In this document: in pieces, positions 1 through 7,191 of the stretch
Numbering within the stretch: the first letter of the stretch is position 1
How the letters are laid out: every line of letters starts with the position of its first letter
Position numbers and translations under genes: made by a program
Source of the DNA: Microbulbifer mangrovi
GTDB taxonomy: Bacteria; Pseudomonadota; Gammaproteobacteria; Pseudomonadales; Cellvibrionaceae
DNA length: 41,521 bases
Direction of reading: 5' to 3'
NCBI RefSeq assembly: GCF_002009015.1
Contig: NZ_LZDE01000321.1
Span: 1-41,521 of the forward strand
Notes under the pieces: generated by a model
Seen by the model: only the letters and a program-made list of their open reading frames with translations
The model's database searches: none
What the model was told of the DNA's origin: nothing

Positions 1-95
1 CCTGTCGCCGACGCTTTCGAAACTTAATCCCCGGCACTTGCCCTTCGCTTCCTACCAAATTACTTCGTTAGCAGGATACGAAAGCAAACTAGACC

Positions 96-1191
96 TTAGA
101 GGCCTGCCTTCAGGCTCGCTTCAATAAACTGGTCCAGGTCCCCATCCAGCACTGCCTGGCAGTTGCTGGTCTGAACGCTGGTGCGCAGGTCTTTGATGCG
201 CTGGTCGTCCAGTACGTAGGAGCGAATCTGGCTGCCCCAGCCGATGTCGGATTTGCTCTCTTCCATCGCCTGCTTTTCGGCGTTGCGCTTCTGCATTTCC
301 TGCTCGTAGAGTTTTGCCCGCAGCATCTTCCACGCTTTATCGCGGTTCTGGTGCTGGGAGCGCTCACTCTGACAGGCCACTACGATGCCGGATTCGATAT
401 GGGTCAATCGTACGGCAGAGTCGGTTTTGTTCACGTGCTGACCACCGGCACCGGAGGCGCGGTAGGTGTCTTCACGCACCTGGGATTTGTCCACTTCGAT
501 CTCGATGTTGTCGTCGATCTCCGGGGAGACGAAAACAGAGGTGAACGAGGTGTGGCGACGGTTGCCGGAGTCGAACGGGGATTTCCGTACCAAGCGGTGT
601 ACGCCGGTTTCGGTGCGCAGCCAGCCAAAGGCGTATTCGCCCTGGAAGTGGATGGTGGCACTTTTGATGCCCGCAACTTCGCCAGCGGAGGCTTCTTCCA
701 GGGTGGTTTTGAAGCCGTGGGCTTCGCCCCAGCGCAGGTACATGCGCAGCAGCATTTCGGCCCAGTCCTGGGCCTCGGTGCCGCCGGAGCCGGCCTGGAT
801 ATCCAGATAAGCGTTGTTCGCGTCGGTTTCGCCGGAGAACATGCGACGGAATTCGAGGGTTTCCAGCTGCTGCTGCAGGCCTTCGAGTTCGCTGGCAACT
901 TCGGCTACGGAATCTTCGTCGTTCTCTTCCACGGCCATATCGAGTAACTCGCGGCAATCACTGATGCCACTGTCGAGATCATCGATGGTTTTCACCACGG
1001 CTTCGAGGGAGGAGCGTTCGCGGCCCAGGTCCTGGGCGCGGTCGGGGTCGTCCCAGACACTGGGCTCGGCCAGTTCCAGTTCGACTTCGGTCAGGCGTTC
1101 TTTCTTGCCAGCGTAGTCAAAGATACCCCCTAAGAACGTCGGTGCGCTCTTCGAGGTCTTTCAGCTGGTTGAGAAGCGGATTGATTTCCAT
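96..1191 (-). CDS. prfB: Peptide chain release factor 2 (programmed frameshift)
   Basis: RF2 recognises UGA and UAA stop codons and triggers peptidyl-tRNA hydrolysis on the ribosome. The reading frame starts at the ATG ending at 1191, runs 24 codons to an in-frame TGA at 1117-1119, and continues in the +1 frame to the TAA at 96-98, giving about 364 residues, the usual RF2 length. The zero-frame start reads [16 protein letters not shown], like other RF2 proteins. The main part carries the stop-codon-reading SPF tripeptide (RKSPFDSG) and the catalytic GGQ loop ([14 protein letters not shown]). Treating the downstream frame as a gene of its own starting near 998 would lose the N-terminal domain. 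No strong Shine-Dalgarno sequence precedes the ATG. The usual partner lysS could lie beyond the left edge but is not visible. Confidence 0.97.
1117..1131 (-). other. Programmed +1 frameshift site of prfB
   Basis: On the minus strand the sequence is AGGGGG TAT CTT TGA C. It contains an internal Shine-Dalgarno-like AGGGGG (1126-1131), the slippery CTT codon (1120-1122) and the in-frame UGA (1117-1119) followed by C. This is the classic autoregulatory RF2 arrangement. Low RF2 slows reading of UGA, the ribosome slips from CUU to UUU, and translation continues with GAC. The whole gene length is 3n+1, as one skipped base requires. Confidence 0.97.
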
Positions 1192-1227
1192 AGATGCGTC
1201 GGCTTCTGTCGGTTAAATCGGGCGCGC

Positions 1228-1266
1228 ATTCTACCTCAGGCTGCCCCGAGAAATAAGGGGGCAGCC
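1228..1266 (-). promoter_or_regulatory. Candidate prfB promoter with overlapping inverted repeat
   Basis: A -10-like TAGAAT (1228-1233, minus strand) lies 36 bases upstream of the prfB ATG. The -35 expected 17 bases further up (TTATTT, 1251-1256) is poor. A perfect 9-bp inverted repeat (GGCTGCCCC 1239-1247 with GGGGCAGCC 1258-1266) spans the -35 position. It could be an operator or simply a hairpin. No T-run follows it, so it is not an obvious terminator. Confidence 0.4.
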
Positions 1267-1338
1267 CACCGGCGCGGGTGTTTGGCCGGAACTGCGCTCG
1301 CGTCAGCGGCCGATGTCCAGTGTAGACGCGATGGCATC

Positions 1339-1368
1339 TTGAGACGCCCGCAGCGACAGCGCTAGAAT
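1339..1368 (+). promoter_or_regulatory. Sigma-70 promoter of the pectinesterase gene
   Basis: TTGAGA (1339-1344) and TAGAAT (1363-1368) each match the sigma-70 consensus at 5 of 6 positions and are separated by 18 bases. Transcription would start near 1375, about 47 bases before the ATG at 1422. The start point falls inside the paired dyads at 1366-1401, which suggests repression at this promoter. Confidence 0.65.
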
Positions 1369-1401
1369 GGCCTGACCAATAACAACAATGATCAGGCCAA
1401 T
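1366..1401 (+). repeat. Paired operator-like dyads overlapping the pectinesterase start site
   Basis: Two 15-bp sequences, AATGGCCTGACCAAT (1366-1380) and AATGATCAGGCCAAT (1387-1401), face each other as an inverted pair (TGGCCTGAYCA arms, 10 of 11 identical). Their centres are 21 bp apart, two helical turns. The first has the form TGGnnnnnCCA, as in FadR-type GntR operators, which include hexuronate regulators. Placement over -10/+1 fits a repressor site. The binding protein is unknown. Confidence 0.45.
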
Positions 1402-1421
1402 CTTTGAACGGAGCTGATGTC

Positions 1422-2615
1422 ATGGCGACGAATATGAATCCCCCCCTTCCCCCCCTGTCTCGCCTGCTAACAGGTATATCCGGGACCTCCCGCATTCTGG
1501 GGCGCACAGGCCTTGCGGGCCTGTTACTGTCGGTCCTCGCTGTTTCTGCCTGTAAGGAAACGCAACAGCAGGCGTACGACGCGGTAGTCGCGGCCAAATC
1601 AGGGAATACCGCGCAAGTGAGCTACCCCACCATTGCGGAAGCTCTGGCACAGGCTCCGACACAGGGCGATGCCCCCTATGTCATCTACCTCCCTGAGGGG
1701 GAATACCGGGAAAAGGTGCTGGTGGACAAGCCCAACGTACACCTGGTCGGCGCCGGCCGCGATAAGACGGTCATCAGCTATGGCGACTACGCGGGCATGC
1801 CCGCCCCTGGCGCCAAACCGGGCTCGGGCGAGAAAATGGGTACCTTTGCCACCGCGACGCTGACGGTGGAGGCAAAGGACTTTCGCGCGGAAAACCTGAC
1901 CATTGAAAACAGTTTCGACTTCCTCGCCACCGATGCCCTGCCCAAAGATCACACGGACAAGGTCAATGGCACACAGGCGGTTGCCCTGGAAACCGGCCTT
2001 AACAGCGATCGCTCGGCGTTCCGCAATGTGCGCCTGCTTGGCTATCAGGACACGCTGTTTGTGCAGGGAGGGCGCAGTTACTTTGTGGACAGTGTGATCG
2101 AAGGCAACGTGGACTTTATCTTTGGCGCAGGACAGGCACTGTTCGAGGACAGCGATATCGTGACGCGCCCGCGGGGTACGGAACGGAAGACAGTGGGTTA
2201 CGTGACCGCACCGAGTACCGATATCAGCAACGCATTTGGGCTGGTGTTCCTGAACTGCAAACTGCTGAAGGCGCCGGGCGTGCCCGCCGGCTCGTCTCCG
2301 CTGGGACGCCCCTGGCACCCCACGACGACCTTTCCCGACGGTCGCTATGCGGATCCGGACGCCATCGGTGCCGCGGTGTTTATCAATTCCTACATGGATG
2401 ATCACATCACCACAGATGGCTGGGCCTCCATGCGGGGCACCAGCCGGGATGGCAGCAAAAGTACGGTATTCACACCGGAAAGTGCGCGATTCTTCGAGTA
2501 TCAAAGCCGCGGCCCCGGCGCCAAGTCACACCCTCTGCGACGCCAGTTAAGCGATGCGGAGGCGGAAGCCTATACCCGAGATCGCATTCTGGCGGGCTGG
2601 CAACCGTCTTTCTGA
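1422..2615 (+). CDS. Lipoprotein pectin methylesterase (carbohydrate esterase family 8)
   Basis: This enzyme removes methyl groups from pectin, giving polygalacturonate and methanol. I chose the ATG at 1422 because GGAG lies 8 bases upstream; a TTG at 1404 would add six residues. The 397-residue product has a long N-terminal export signal ending in a lipobox (VSAC, Cys44), so it is probably an outer-membrane lipoprotein. CE8 motifs are present in order: GEYREKV near 93-99, GYQDTL with Asp210, GNVDFIFG with Asp231, and LGRPW with Arg296 and Trp298. Both catalytic aspartates and the substrate arginine are intact. No other pectin gene is nearby, so it looks like an isolated accessory gene. It converges on the cueR-like gene 28 bases downstream. 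Confidence 0.93.
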   Translation: MATNMNPPLPPLSRLLTGISGTSRILGRTGLAGLLLSVLAVSACKETQQQAYDAVVAAKSGNTAQVSYPTIAEALAQAPTQGDAPYVIYLPEGEYREKVLVDKPNVHLVGAGRDKTVISYGDYAGMPAPGAKPGSGEKMGTFATATLTVEAKDFRAENLTIENSFDFLATDALPKDHTDKVNGTQAVALETGLNSDRSAFRNVRLLGYQDTLFVQGGRSYFVDSVIEGNVDFIFGAGQALFEDSDIVTRPRGTERKTVGYVTAPSTDISNAFGLVFLNCKLLKAPGVPAGSSPLGRPWHPTTTFPDGRYADPDAIGAAVFINSYMDDHITTDGWASMRGTSRDGSKSTVFTPESARFFEYQSRGPGAKSHPLRRQLSDAEAEAYTRDRILAGWQPSF

Positions 2616-2643
2616 GTGGCGAGGCAGTGACCTCGTCAGCGTC

Positions 2644-3033
2644 TTATTCGCCGCTGGCGAGGTGGTCGAGAATTCCACATTCGGGGAAGTCATCGCCGGC
2701 ACACGCCTCCGCAAGCCCCCGCAGACTGCTGCGCATAGCCTTCAGGCTTTCCAGCTGCTGCTCAACTTGAAGCAGTTTTTCTTCCACCAGCACTTTGGCG
2801 TCGTGACTGCGTCGATCAGGGTTTCGATACAGCGCCAACAGTTCGCGCACTTCCTCCACCGTAAAGCCACAGGCCCGCGCGCGCTGGATAAATTGCAGTG
2901 TGGCCACATCGGACTGGCTGTACTCCCGGTATCCATTGGGATTGCGCTGCGGTACCAGCAGATCTATCGACTCGTAATACCGCAACGCTTTTGCCGTCAG
3001 CCCCGCACGCTGGGCCGCTTGCGAAATATTCAT
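2644..3033 (-). CDS. cueR: Cu(I)-responsive MerR-family regulator, CueR type
   Basis: The 129-residue protein starts with the MerR winged helix-turn-helix (MNISQAAQRAGLTAKALRYY) and has a dimerisation helix at about 80-110. Its metal loop has Cys111 and Cys119 in a CxGDDxxxC context. This matches the CueR pair Cys112/Cys120, and Ser76 occupies the position of CueR Ser77, which favours monovalent ions. The likely role is to sense cytoplasmic Cu(I), Ag(I) or Au(I) and untwist promoters with overlong spacers. No copper pump or oxidase gene is adjacent, so its structural targets lie elsewhere. A MerR-style promoter directly upstream suggests autoregulation. A GAGGA ribosome-binding site precedes the ATG. 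Confidence 0.88.
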   Translation of the reverse strand: MNISQAAQRAGLTAKALRYYESIDLLVPQRNPNGYREYSQSDVATLQFIQRARACGFTVEEVRELLALYRNPDRRSHDAKVLVEEKLLQVEQQLESLKAMRSSLRGLAEACAGDDFPECGILDHLASGE

Positions 3034-3070
3034 GGTGAGTTCCTCACAGCAATCCTGTCCATTTGCGGAA

Positions 3071-3101
3071 ATTCTGGAGGTTACCGTAAGGGGAAGGTCA
3101 A
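3071..3101 (-). promoter_or_regulatory. MerR-type promoter of the cueR-like gene, 19-bp spacer
   Basis: On the minus strand, TTGACC (3096-3101) and CAGAAT (3071-3076) are separated by exactly 19 bases (3077-3095), the stretched spacing typical of MerR-family targets. The plus strand shows one good half-site, GGGGAAGGT. The opposite half (AGGTTACC) is degenerate, with only TTAC-N-GTAA symmetrical near the centre. It reads into the cueR-like gene 38 bases away. Confidence 0.6.
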
Positions 3102-3114
3102 CACGGCACCCGGG

Positions 3115-3639
3115 CTAGCGCTGCTGCGGCGCACTGCCCGATGTGGCCTGCTCGCAGTCCGTGAACTGGTACTGGCCTTCCTTGGCCGGATCGAAACCCA
3201 GCTCCAGCGCTGCATCGAGGAAGCTGGCGGGTATCCGGTGCATCAGCACATCGCCCGTAGCGCCGCCACATACCGCGGGATACATGCGATCGGTTCGCAC
3301 CGCGCAGCGGGACTCCTGCACCCGGATGCCATTCTGTGCCAGCTCTGCACCACTGGCAGCGAGGCTTTTGCCGCCTCCTTCACACTGCTTGTTACCGCGC
3401 GCTTCCATCACCCACAGGCTTTGATTGTCCTGCGACGGCTGACTGGCACCGGGGTCTGCACCCGCCGCATTCTGCCCGGGCTGCTCCGCCCCGCCCTCGG
3501 GCTTCTGCTCGCTTGCGGACTCACTTGTAGACTCGCTTGTAGACTGAGTTTCCGGCGCTTGCTTTTGGGAAGAATCACACCCACTGATCGCCAGCAAGCA
3601 CACGGCCGCAATGGCGACTCTTAGCCATGTATGACACAT
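3115..3639 (-). CDS. Putative lipoprotein of unknown function
   Basis: This 174-residue protein has an N-terminal signal ending in a lipobox (LLAISGC, Cys21), so it is probably lipid-anchored. A low-complexity linker rich in Ser, Glu, Thr, Gln, Pro and Gly follows (about 22-72). The C-terminal domain (about 73-165) has several cysteines and ends with a predicted helix (IPASFLDAALELGFDP). Four or more cysteines in the exported part suggest disulfides. A strong AGGAGA precedes the ATG. It sits upstream of the cueR-like gene on the same strand but is separated from it by that gene's own promoter. I do not recognise the family. Confidence 0.8.
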   Translation of the reverse strand: MCHTWLRVAIAAVCLLAISGCDSSQKQAPETQSTSESTSESASEQKPEGGAEQPGQNAAGADPGASQPSQDNQSLWVMEARGNKQCEGGGKSLAASGAELAQNGIRVQESRCAVRTDRMYPAVCGGATGDVLMHRIPASFLDAALELGFDPAKEGQYQFTDCEQATSGSAPQQR

Positions 3640-3676
3640 AAAGCTCTCCTTTTGCCGAATTTCCTTTTCTGAACCC

Positions 3677-3703
3677 GCTTTACCGAATTCTCAGGCTTTA
3701 CCG
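3677..3703 (-). repeat. 9-bp direct repeat upstream of the lipoprotein gene
   Basis: CGGTAAAGC occurs twice on the minus strand (3695-3703 and 3677-3685) with an 18-bp period, 38 to 64 bases upstream of the lipoprotein start. Tandem half-sites at such a distance can be regulator sites. No factor can be named and chance is possible. Confidence 0.35.
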
Positions 3704-3726
3704 CCCGCGCGCGAAACCTGTCTGTT

Positions 3727-4353
3727 TCAGCTTAGCGCGAGCCAGCCACCGACGCCGAGCATCAATGTGCCGGCAATCCGGTTCATCAGTCGCACATTTT
3801 CACCCTGGTGCAGCAAGCGACTCAAAGTGCGACCGCCACTGGCATAGATCAGCATACAGATAAATTCCAGTGCCAGGATGATACACAACAGTACCACCAT
3901 CTGCGGCAGCAGTGGTTTCCCCTGATTAATAAATGGCGGCAGTAGCGCGATAAAAAATGCCCAGCCTTTCGGGTTTGCCACCGCCGTCAGAAAACCCTGG
4001 CTGACAAGGGCCCAGGGCGGAATTGCCGGTTGCTCACCACTCGAGGGTTCTACCAGAACCATACGCCCGCGCGCGCGCCACATCTGGATACCCAGATACG
4101 CCAGATAGGCGCCACCACAGTATTTGAACACCTGGAATGCCGCCGGGTATTTAAGCATGAAGCCGGCGACACCGAGCACCGCGGCAATGGCCACCAGCGC
4201 CACACCACACAATTCACCCAGCATCATCCAAAGGGTCCGACGCACACCAAACGCCATGCCCATGGTGAGCGCCAGGGTCATGCACATTCCCGGGGTTATG
4301 GAGACAAAGAAAAACGTTGGCACAAACAACGCGAGCAGAGACCAGTCCAGCAT
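3727..4353 (-). CDS. LysE/RhtB-family amino-acid exporter
   Basis: The 208-residue membrane protein has about six hydrophobic segments. The LysE/RhtB signatures are an N-terminal SITPGMCM region near residues 19-26 and a GGAYLAYLGIQMWR segment before the central loop. Family members export amino acids or derivatives such as homoserine, threonine or lysine; the substrate here cannot be read from sequence. It starts 25 bases after the EamA-type transporter gene on the same strand, so the two are probably cotranscribed as an export pair. Confidence 0.9.
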   Translation of the reverse strand: MLDWSLLALFVPTFFFVSITPGMCMTLALTMGMAFGVRRTLWMMLGELCGVALVAIAAVLGVAGFMLKYPAAFQVFKYCGGAYLAYLGIQMWRARGRMVLVEPSSGEQPAIPPWALVSQGFLTAVANPKGWAFFIALLPPFINQGKPLLPQMVVLLCIILALEFICMLIYASGGRTLSRLLHQGENVRLMNRIAGTLMLGVGGWLALS

Positions 4354-4378
4354 TCGATACTCCTCAATTGCATCCAGC

Positions 4379-5290
4379 TCAGTGATGGGTACCCTGGTGG
4401 TTTCCGAAATGGCTGACGAACATGCCGGCGAGCATCAGGCCACAGCCAATTAGCTCGCGACCGCTCAGCATTTCATTCAGGAACAACCAGCCCGCAACCA
4501 CGGCAAACACAGACTCCAGGCTCATGATCACCGTGGCGTGGGACGGAGCGGCATTGCGCTGCCCCAGCAGCTGGAAGGTGAAGGCAATAGCGGTGGAGAA
4601 GATCATCATGTATGCAATCGGCCAGGCGGCGTCCCAGGCTGCCTGCATGGTTGGCTGTTCCACCATCAGCGAAGCCACGGCAGACAGCACCCCGCATACC
4701 AGAAACTGGATCGCAGCCAGACGCAACGCATCGTAGCGGTGTACCAGATAATCCGCGGAGAGCACCTGAATCGCAAACACAAAGGCGCTGGCGAACACCA
4801 TCAGGTCGCCGATTAACTGTGCCTCTTCGGAAAAGTCCGCGAGCCAGTACAGCCCCATCAGCGCCAGGGCCACCCCACCCCAGGTCCAGCGGTTGGTCTT
4901 GTGCCCCAGAGACAAGCCGATAATCGGCACCAGCAACAGATAGAACCCGGTAATAAACCCGGCCCTTCCCGCAGTGGTATACAGCAGGCTGACCTGTTGC
5001 AATGCCGCGCCGAGAAACAGCCAGAAACCGAGCACCGCACCGCCTGGCAAGCATTTTCGCCAGCGATGATGTACCGGCGTGCCATCCTGCTCGCCGGGCT
5101 GCACATCCCGGCGCGAAGAGAGCCAGTAGACAATGGGAATCAGCAACAACCCACCCAGGAAAAAACGCCAGGCGTTGAATGCCAACGGCTCTATGTGCGC
5201 CATGGCAATTTTCTGCGGCACAAACGCGAGCCCCCAGAAAAGGGCGGCCAGTAATAACAGAAGCTCGGCTCTCGCCTGTTTTTGATTCAT
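4379..5290 (-). CDS. EamA/DMT-family transporter (RhaT/YdcZ-like drug-metabolite exporter)
   Basis: The product is a roughly 303-residue inner-membrane protein with about ten hydrophobic segments arranged as two EamA repeats. The first begins AELLLLLAALFWGLAF near the N-terminus. The second ends SLESVFAVVAGWLFLNE, a conserved EamA stretch. I chose the ATG at 5290 because GGTGAG lies just upstream; a GTG at 5299 would add three residues. Members export metabolites, amino acids or drugs, and the substrate is not predictable here. The LysE-type gene follows closely. Confidence 0.88.
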   Translation of the reverse strand: MNQKQARAELLLLLAALFWGLAFVPQKIAMAHIEPLAFNAWRFFLGGLLLIPIVYWLSSRRDVQPGEQDGTPVHHRWRKCLPGGAVLGFWLFLGAALQQVSLLYTTAGRAGFITGFYLLLVPIIGLSLGHKTNRWTWGGVALALMGLYWLADFSEEAQLIGDLMVFASAFVFAIQVLSADYLVHRYDALRLAAIQFLVCGVLSAVASLMVEQPTMQAAWDAAWPIAYMMIFSTAIAFTFQLLGQRNAAPSHATVIMSLESVFAVVAGWLFLNEMLSGRELIGCGLMLAGMFVSHFGNHQGTHH

Positions 5291-5307
5291 ACCACTCACC
5301 GGGAAAT

Positions 5308-5332
5308 AGCGGGCGCACCAGTTGCACCCGCT
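5308..5332 (-). terminator. Possible recJ terminator hairpin
   Basis: On the minus strand, AGCGGGTGC pairs with GCGCCCGCT (nine pairs, one G-U) around a seven-base loop, 32 bases after the recJ stop. The following ATTTCCC is only a weak T-run, so termination may be partial. Confidence 0.45.
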
Positions 5333-5363
5333 GAAAGAAATAATTTGGGAAACCCGCTGATGC

Positions 5364-7094
5364 TCAGAGGGGATGAATATGACTGACCATCAGCTGCAGG
5401 GACTGCCGCCCGCGAAACTCGTTGATATCGAGCTTGAATGCCAGCTGGACCCTGCCCACCTGAGCCGGCCAGAAATCCGTATCGATATTGAATGCGATGG
5501 CATCCAGCGCTTGTTGTGGCGCAGCTACCGGTGCAACCACCATTTTCAGATGGCGCTCGCCGACGATACGCTGCTGCAGCAACAGAAACTCACCGTCAAA
5601 CTCCGGCTCCGGGAACGCCTGCCCCCAGGGCGCACAGGCGCGCAAAACCGCTGCAGTTTCCATCGAGAATTCTTCCGGCTGCAGCTCGCCATCGGTGTCA
5701 ATTACGGCCTGTAACTGGGACTCGGAAATCCGGCTGCGTACCGCGGCCTCGAACGCATCAGTGAAAGCCGCCAGGTTTTCCGCCGGTAGGCTCAGCCCGG
5801 CCGCCATGGCATGACCGCCAAACTTGCTGATCAATTGCGGATGGGCGGCGGCCACATCGCTCAATGCGTCCCGGATATGCAGGCCGGGAATAGAACGCGC
5901 CGACCCCTTGATCAGGTTGTTGTCACCATCGGCGAAGGCAATCACCGGACGATGGAATTTTTCCTTGATGCGGCTGGCGAGAATCCCCACCACTCCCTGG
6001 TGCCACGCGGCGTCATACAGGCAAAGACTCCAGGGAAGCCCCTCTTCCCCGAGTTGCAGCTGGTCAAGCGCAGCCATCGCCTCTCGCTGCATCCCGGCCT
6101 CGATCGCCTTGCGATCGCGGTTCAAGCCATCCAGTTCTGCCGCCAGTTCTCGCGCCTCCTGCGGATCCTGTGTCAACAGGCAGCGGATACCGGTGCCGAT
6201 ATCGTCCAGACGTCCGGCGGCATTGATACGCGGCCCGAGGATAAAGCCAATATCCGTAGTAGACAGGCGGGCCCTATCCCGCCCCGCCACATCCATCAGC
6301 GCCTGGATTCCAGGGCGGCAACGACCTGCGCGTATACGGGCGATCCCCTGATGCACCAAAACACGGTTGTTCTGGTCCAGTGGCACCAGATCCGCCACTG
6401 TTCCCAGGGCTACCAGGTCCAGATACTCGGCCATATTGGGTGCTGCGATGCCGGTTTCCTCGAACCACCCCTGCTGTTGCAACACGCTTTTCAGGCGACT
6501 GAGGAGATAGAAGATGACGCCAACACCGGCGAGATTTTTACTGGGGAAATCGCAACCCGGCTGATTGGGGTTAATAATGGCATCCGCTTCAGGCAACTCA
6601 TTGCCCGGCAGGTGGTGATCGGTGACGATGACTTTCATGCCCGCAGCTCTCGCCGCTGCCACCCCTTCGATGCTGCTGATGCCGTTATCGACCGTGATCA
6701 ACAGGTCTGGATTGTACTCCCGCGCCACCTCGACGATTTCCGGCGTCAGGCCATAGCCGAACTCAAAACGGTTGGGCACCAGGAAATCCACCGGTCCGGC
6801 ACCGAGCGCCCCCAGAGCCAGCACTGACAGGGTGCTGCTGGTGGCCCCGTCGGCATCGAAGTCGCCGACAATGAGAATTTTCTGTTGACCGCGCACGGCG
6901 TCCACCAGCAGGTTGACCGCCGCCTCGACCCCGCGCATGGAGGCGGGACTGTGCAAGCGCGTCAGTTGATGATCCAGCTCCTCGTCGCTGGCGACACCGC
7001 GCCCCAGCAATACCCGCTGCAGAATCTCTGGTGTCGTGGAAGTAAAACGGCCAGAGGACAAATCCACTGGCCGTCTTCGAATAATCGCGTTCAT
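5364..7094 (-). CDS. recJ: Single-stranded-DNA-specific exonuclease RecJ
   Basis: RecJ degrades single-stranded DNA 5' to 3' in RecF-pathway recombination, mismatch repair and base-excision repair. The 576-residue length is normal. The DHH domain shows GDFDADG (77-83), TVDNGIS (about 134-140), the DHH triplet Asp159-His160-His161 and GTVADLVPL, which together supply the Mn/Mg ligands. The DHHA1 domain carries the GGHAMAAG motif that contacts DNA. A C-terminal OB-like region follows. It lies 97 bases downstream of thrC with a promoter candidate in that gap, so it may be partly independent of the threonine genes. Confidence 0.97.
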   Translation of the reverse strand: MNAIIRRRPVDLSSGRFTSTTPEILQRVLLGRGVASDEELDHQLTRLHSPASMRGVEAAVNLLVDAVRGQQKILIVGDFDADGATSSTLSVLALGALGAGPVDFLVPNRFEFGYGLTPEIVEVAREYNPDLLITVDNGISSIEGVAAARAAGMKVIVTDHHLPGNELPEADAIINPNQPGCDFPSKNLAGVGVIFYLLSRLKSVLQQQGWFEETGIAAPNMAEYLDLVALGTVADLVPLDQNNRVLVHQGIARIRAGRCRPGIQALMDVAGRDRARLSTTDIGFILGPRINAAGRLDDIGTGIRCLLTQDPQEARELAAELDGLNRDRKAIEAGMQREAMAALDQLQLGEEGLPWSLCLYDAAWHQGVVGILASRIKEKFHRPVIAFADGDNNLIKGSARSIPGLHIRDALSDVAAAHPQLISKFGGHAMAAGLSLPAENLAAFTDAFEAAVRSRISESQLQAVIDTDGELQPEEFSMETAAVLRACAPWGQAFPEPEFDGEFLLLQQRIVGERHLKMVVAPVAAPQQALDAIAFNIDTDFWPAQVGRVQLAFKLDINEFRGRQSLQLMVSHIHPL

Positions 7095-7156
7095 CGCATC
7101 CGGTCGCTGTCGGTTTTATGGTTCCTGAGTTTACCGGTATTCACCGGCAAACTGCC

Positions 7157-7184
7157 ATTCTACCGCCGACCGGCTGCGGCTCAA
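7157..7184 (-). promoter_or_regulatory. Candidate recJ promoter
   Basis: On the minus strand, TTGAGC (7179-7184, 4 of 6 matches) and TAGAAT (7157-7162, 5 of 6) have a 16-base spacer. They lie about 63 bases upstream of the recJ ATG. A small hairpin (TTTGCCGGT / ACCGGTAAA) lies in the leader. Confidence 0.5.
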
Positions 7185-7191
7185 GCAGCGC

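Noticed and set aside
1-95. Possible 5' end of lysS or a terminator after prfB
   Set aside because: No start codon with a ribosome-binding site and no GC-rich hairpin with a T-run is visible in this short edge.
2554-3624. 356-codon plus-strand frame covering the cueR-like and lipoprotein genes
   Set aside because: The minus-strand genes have ribosome-binding sites, a promoter and recognised domains. The plus frame spans two unrelated genes and their promoter.
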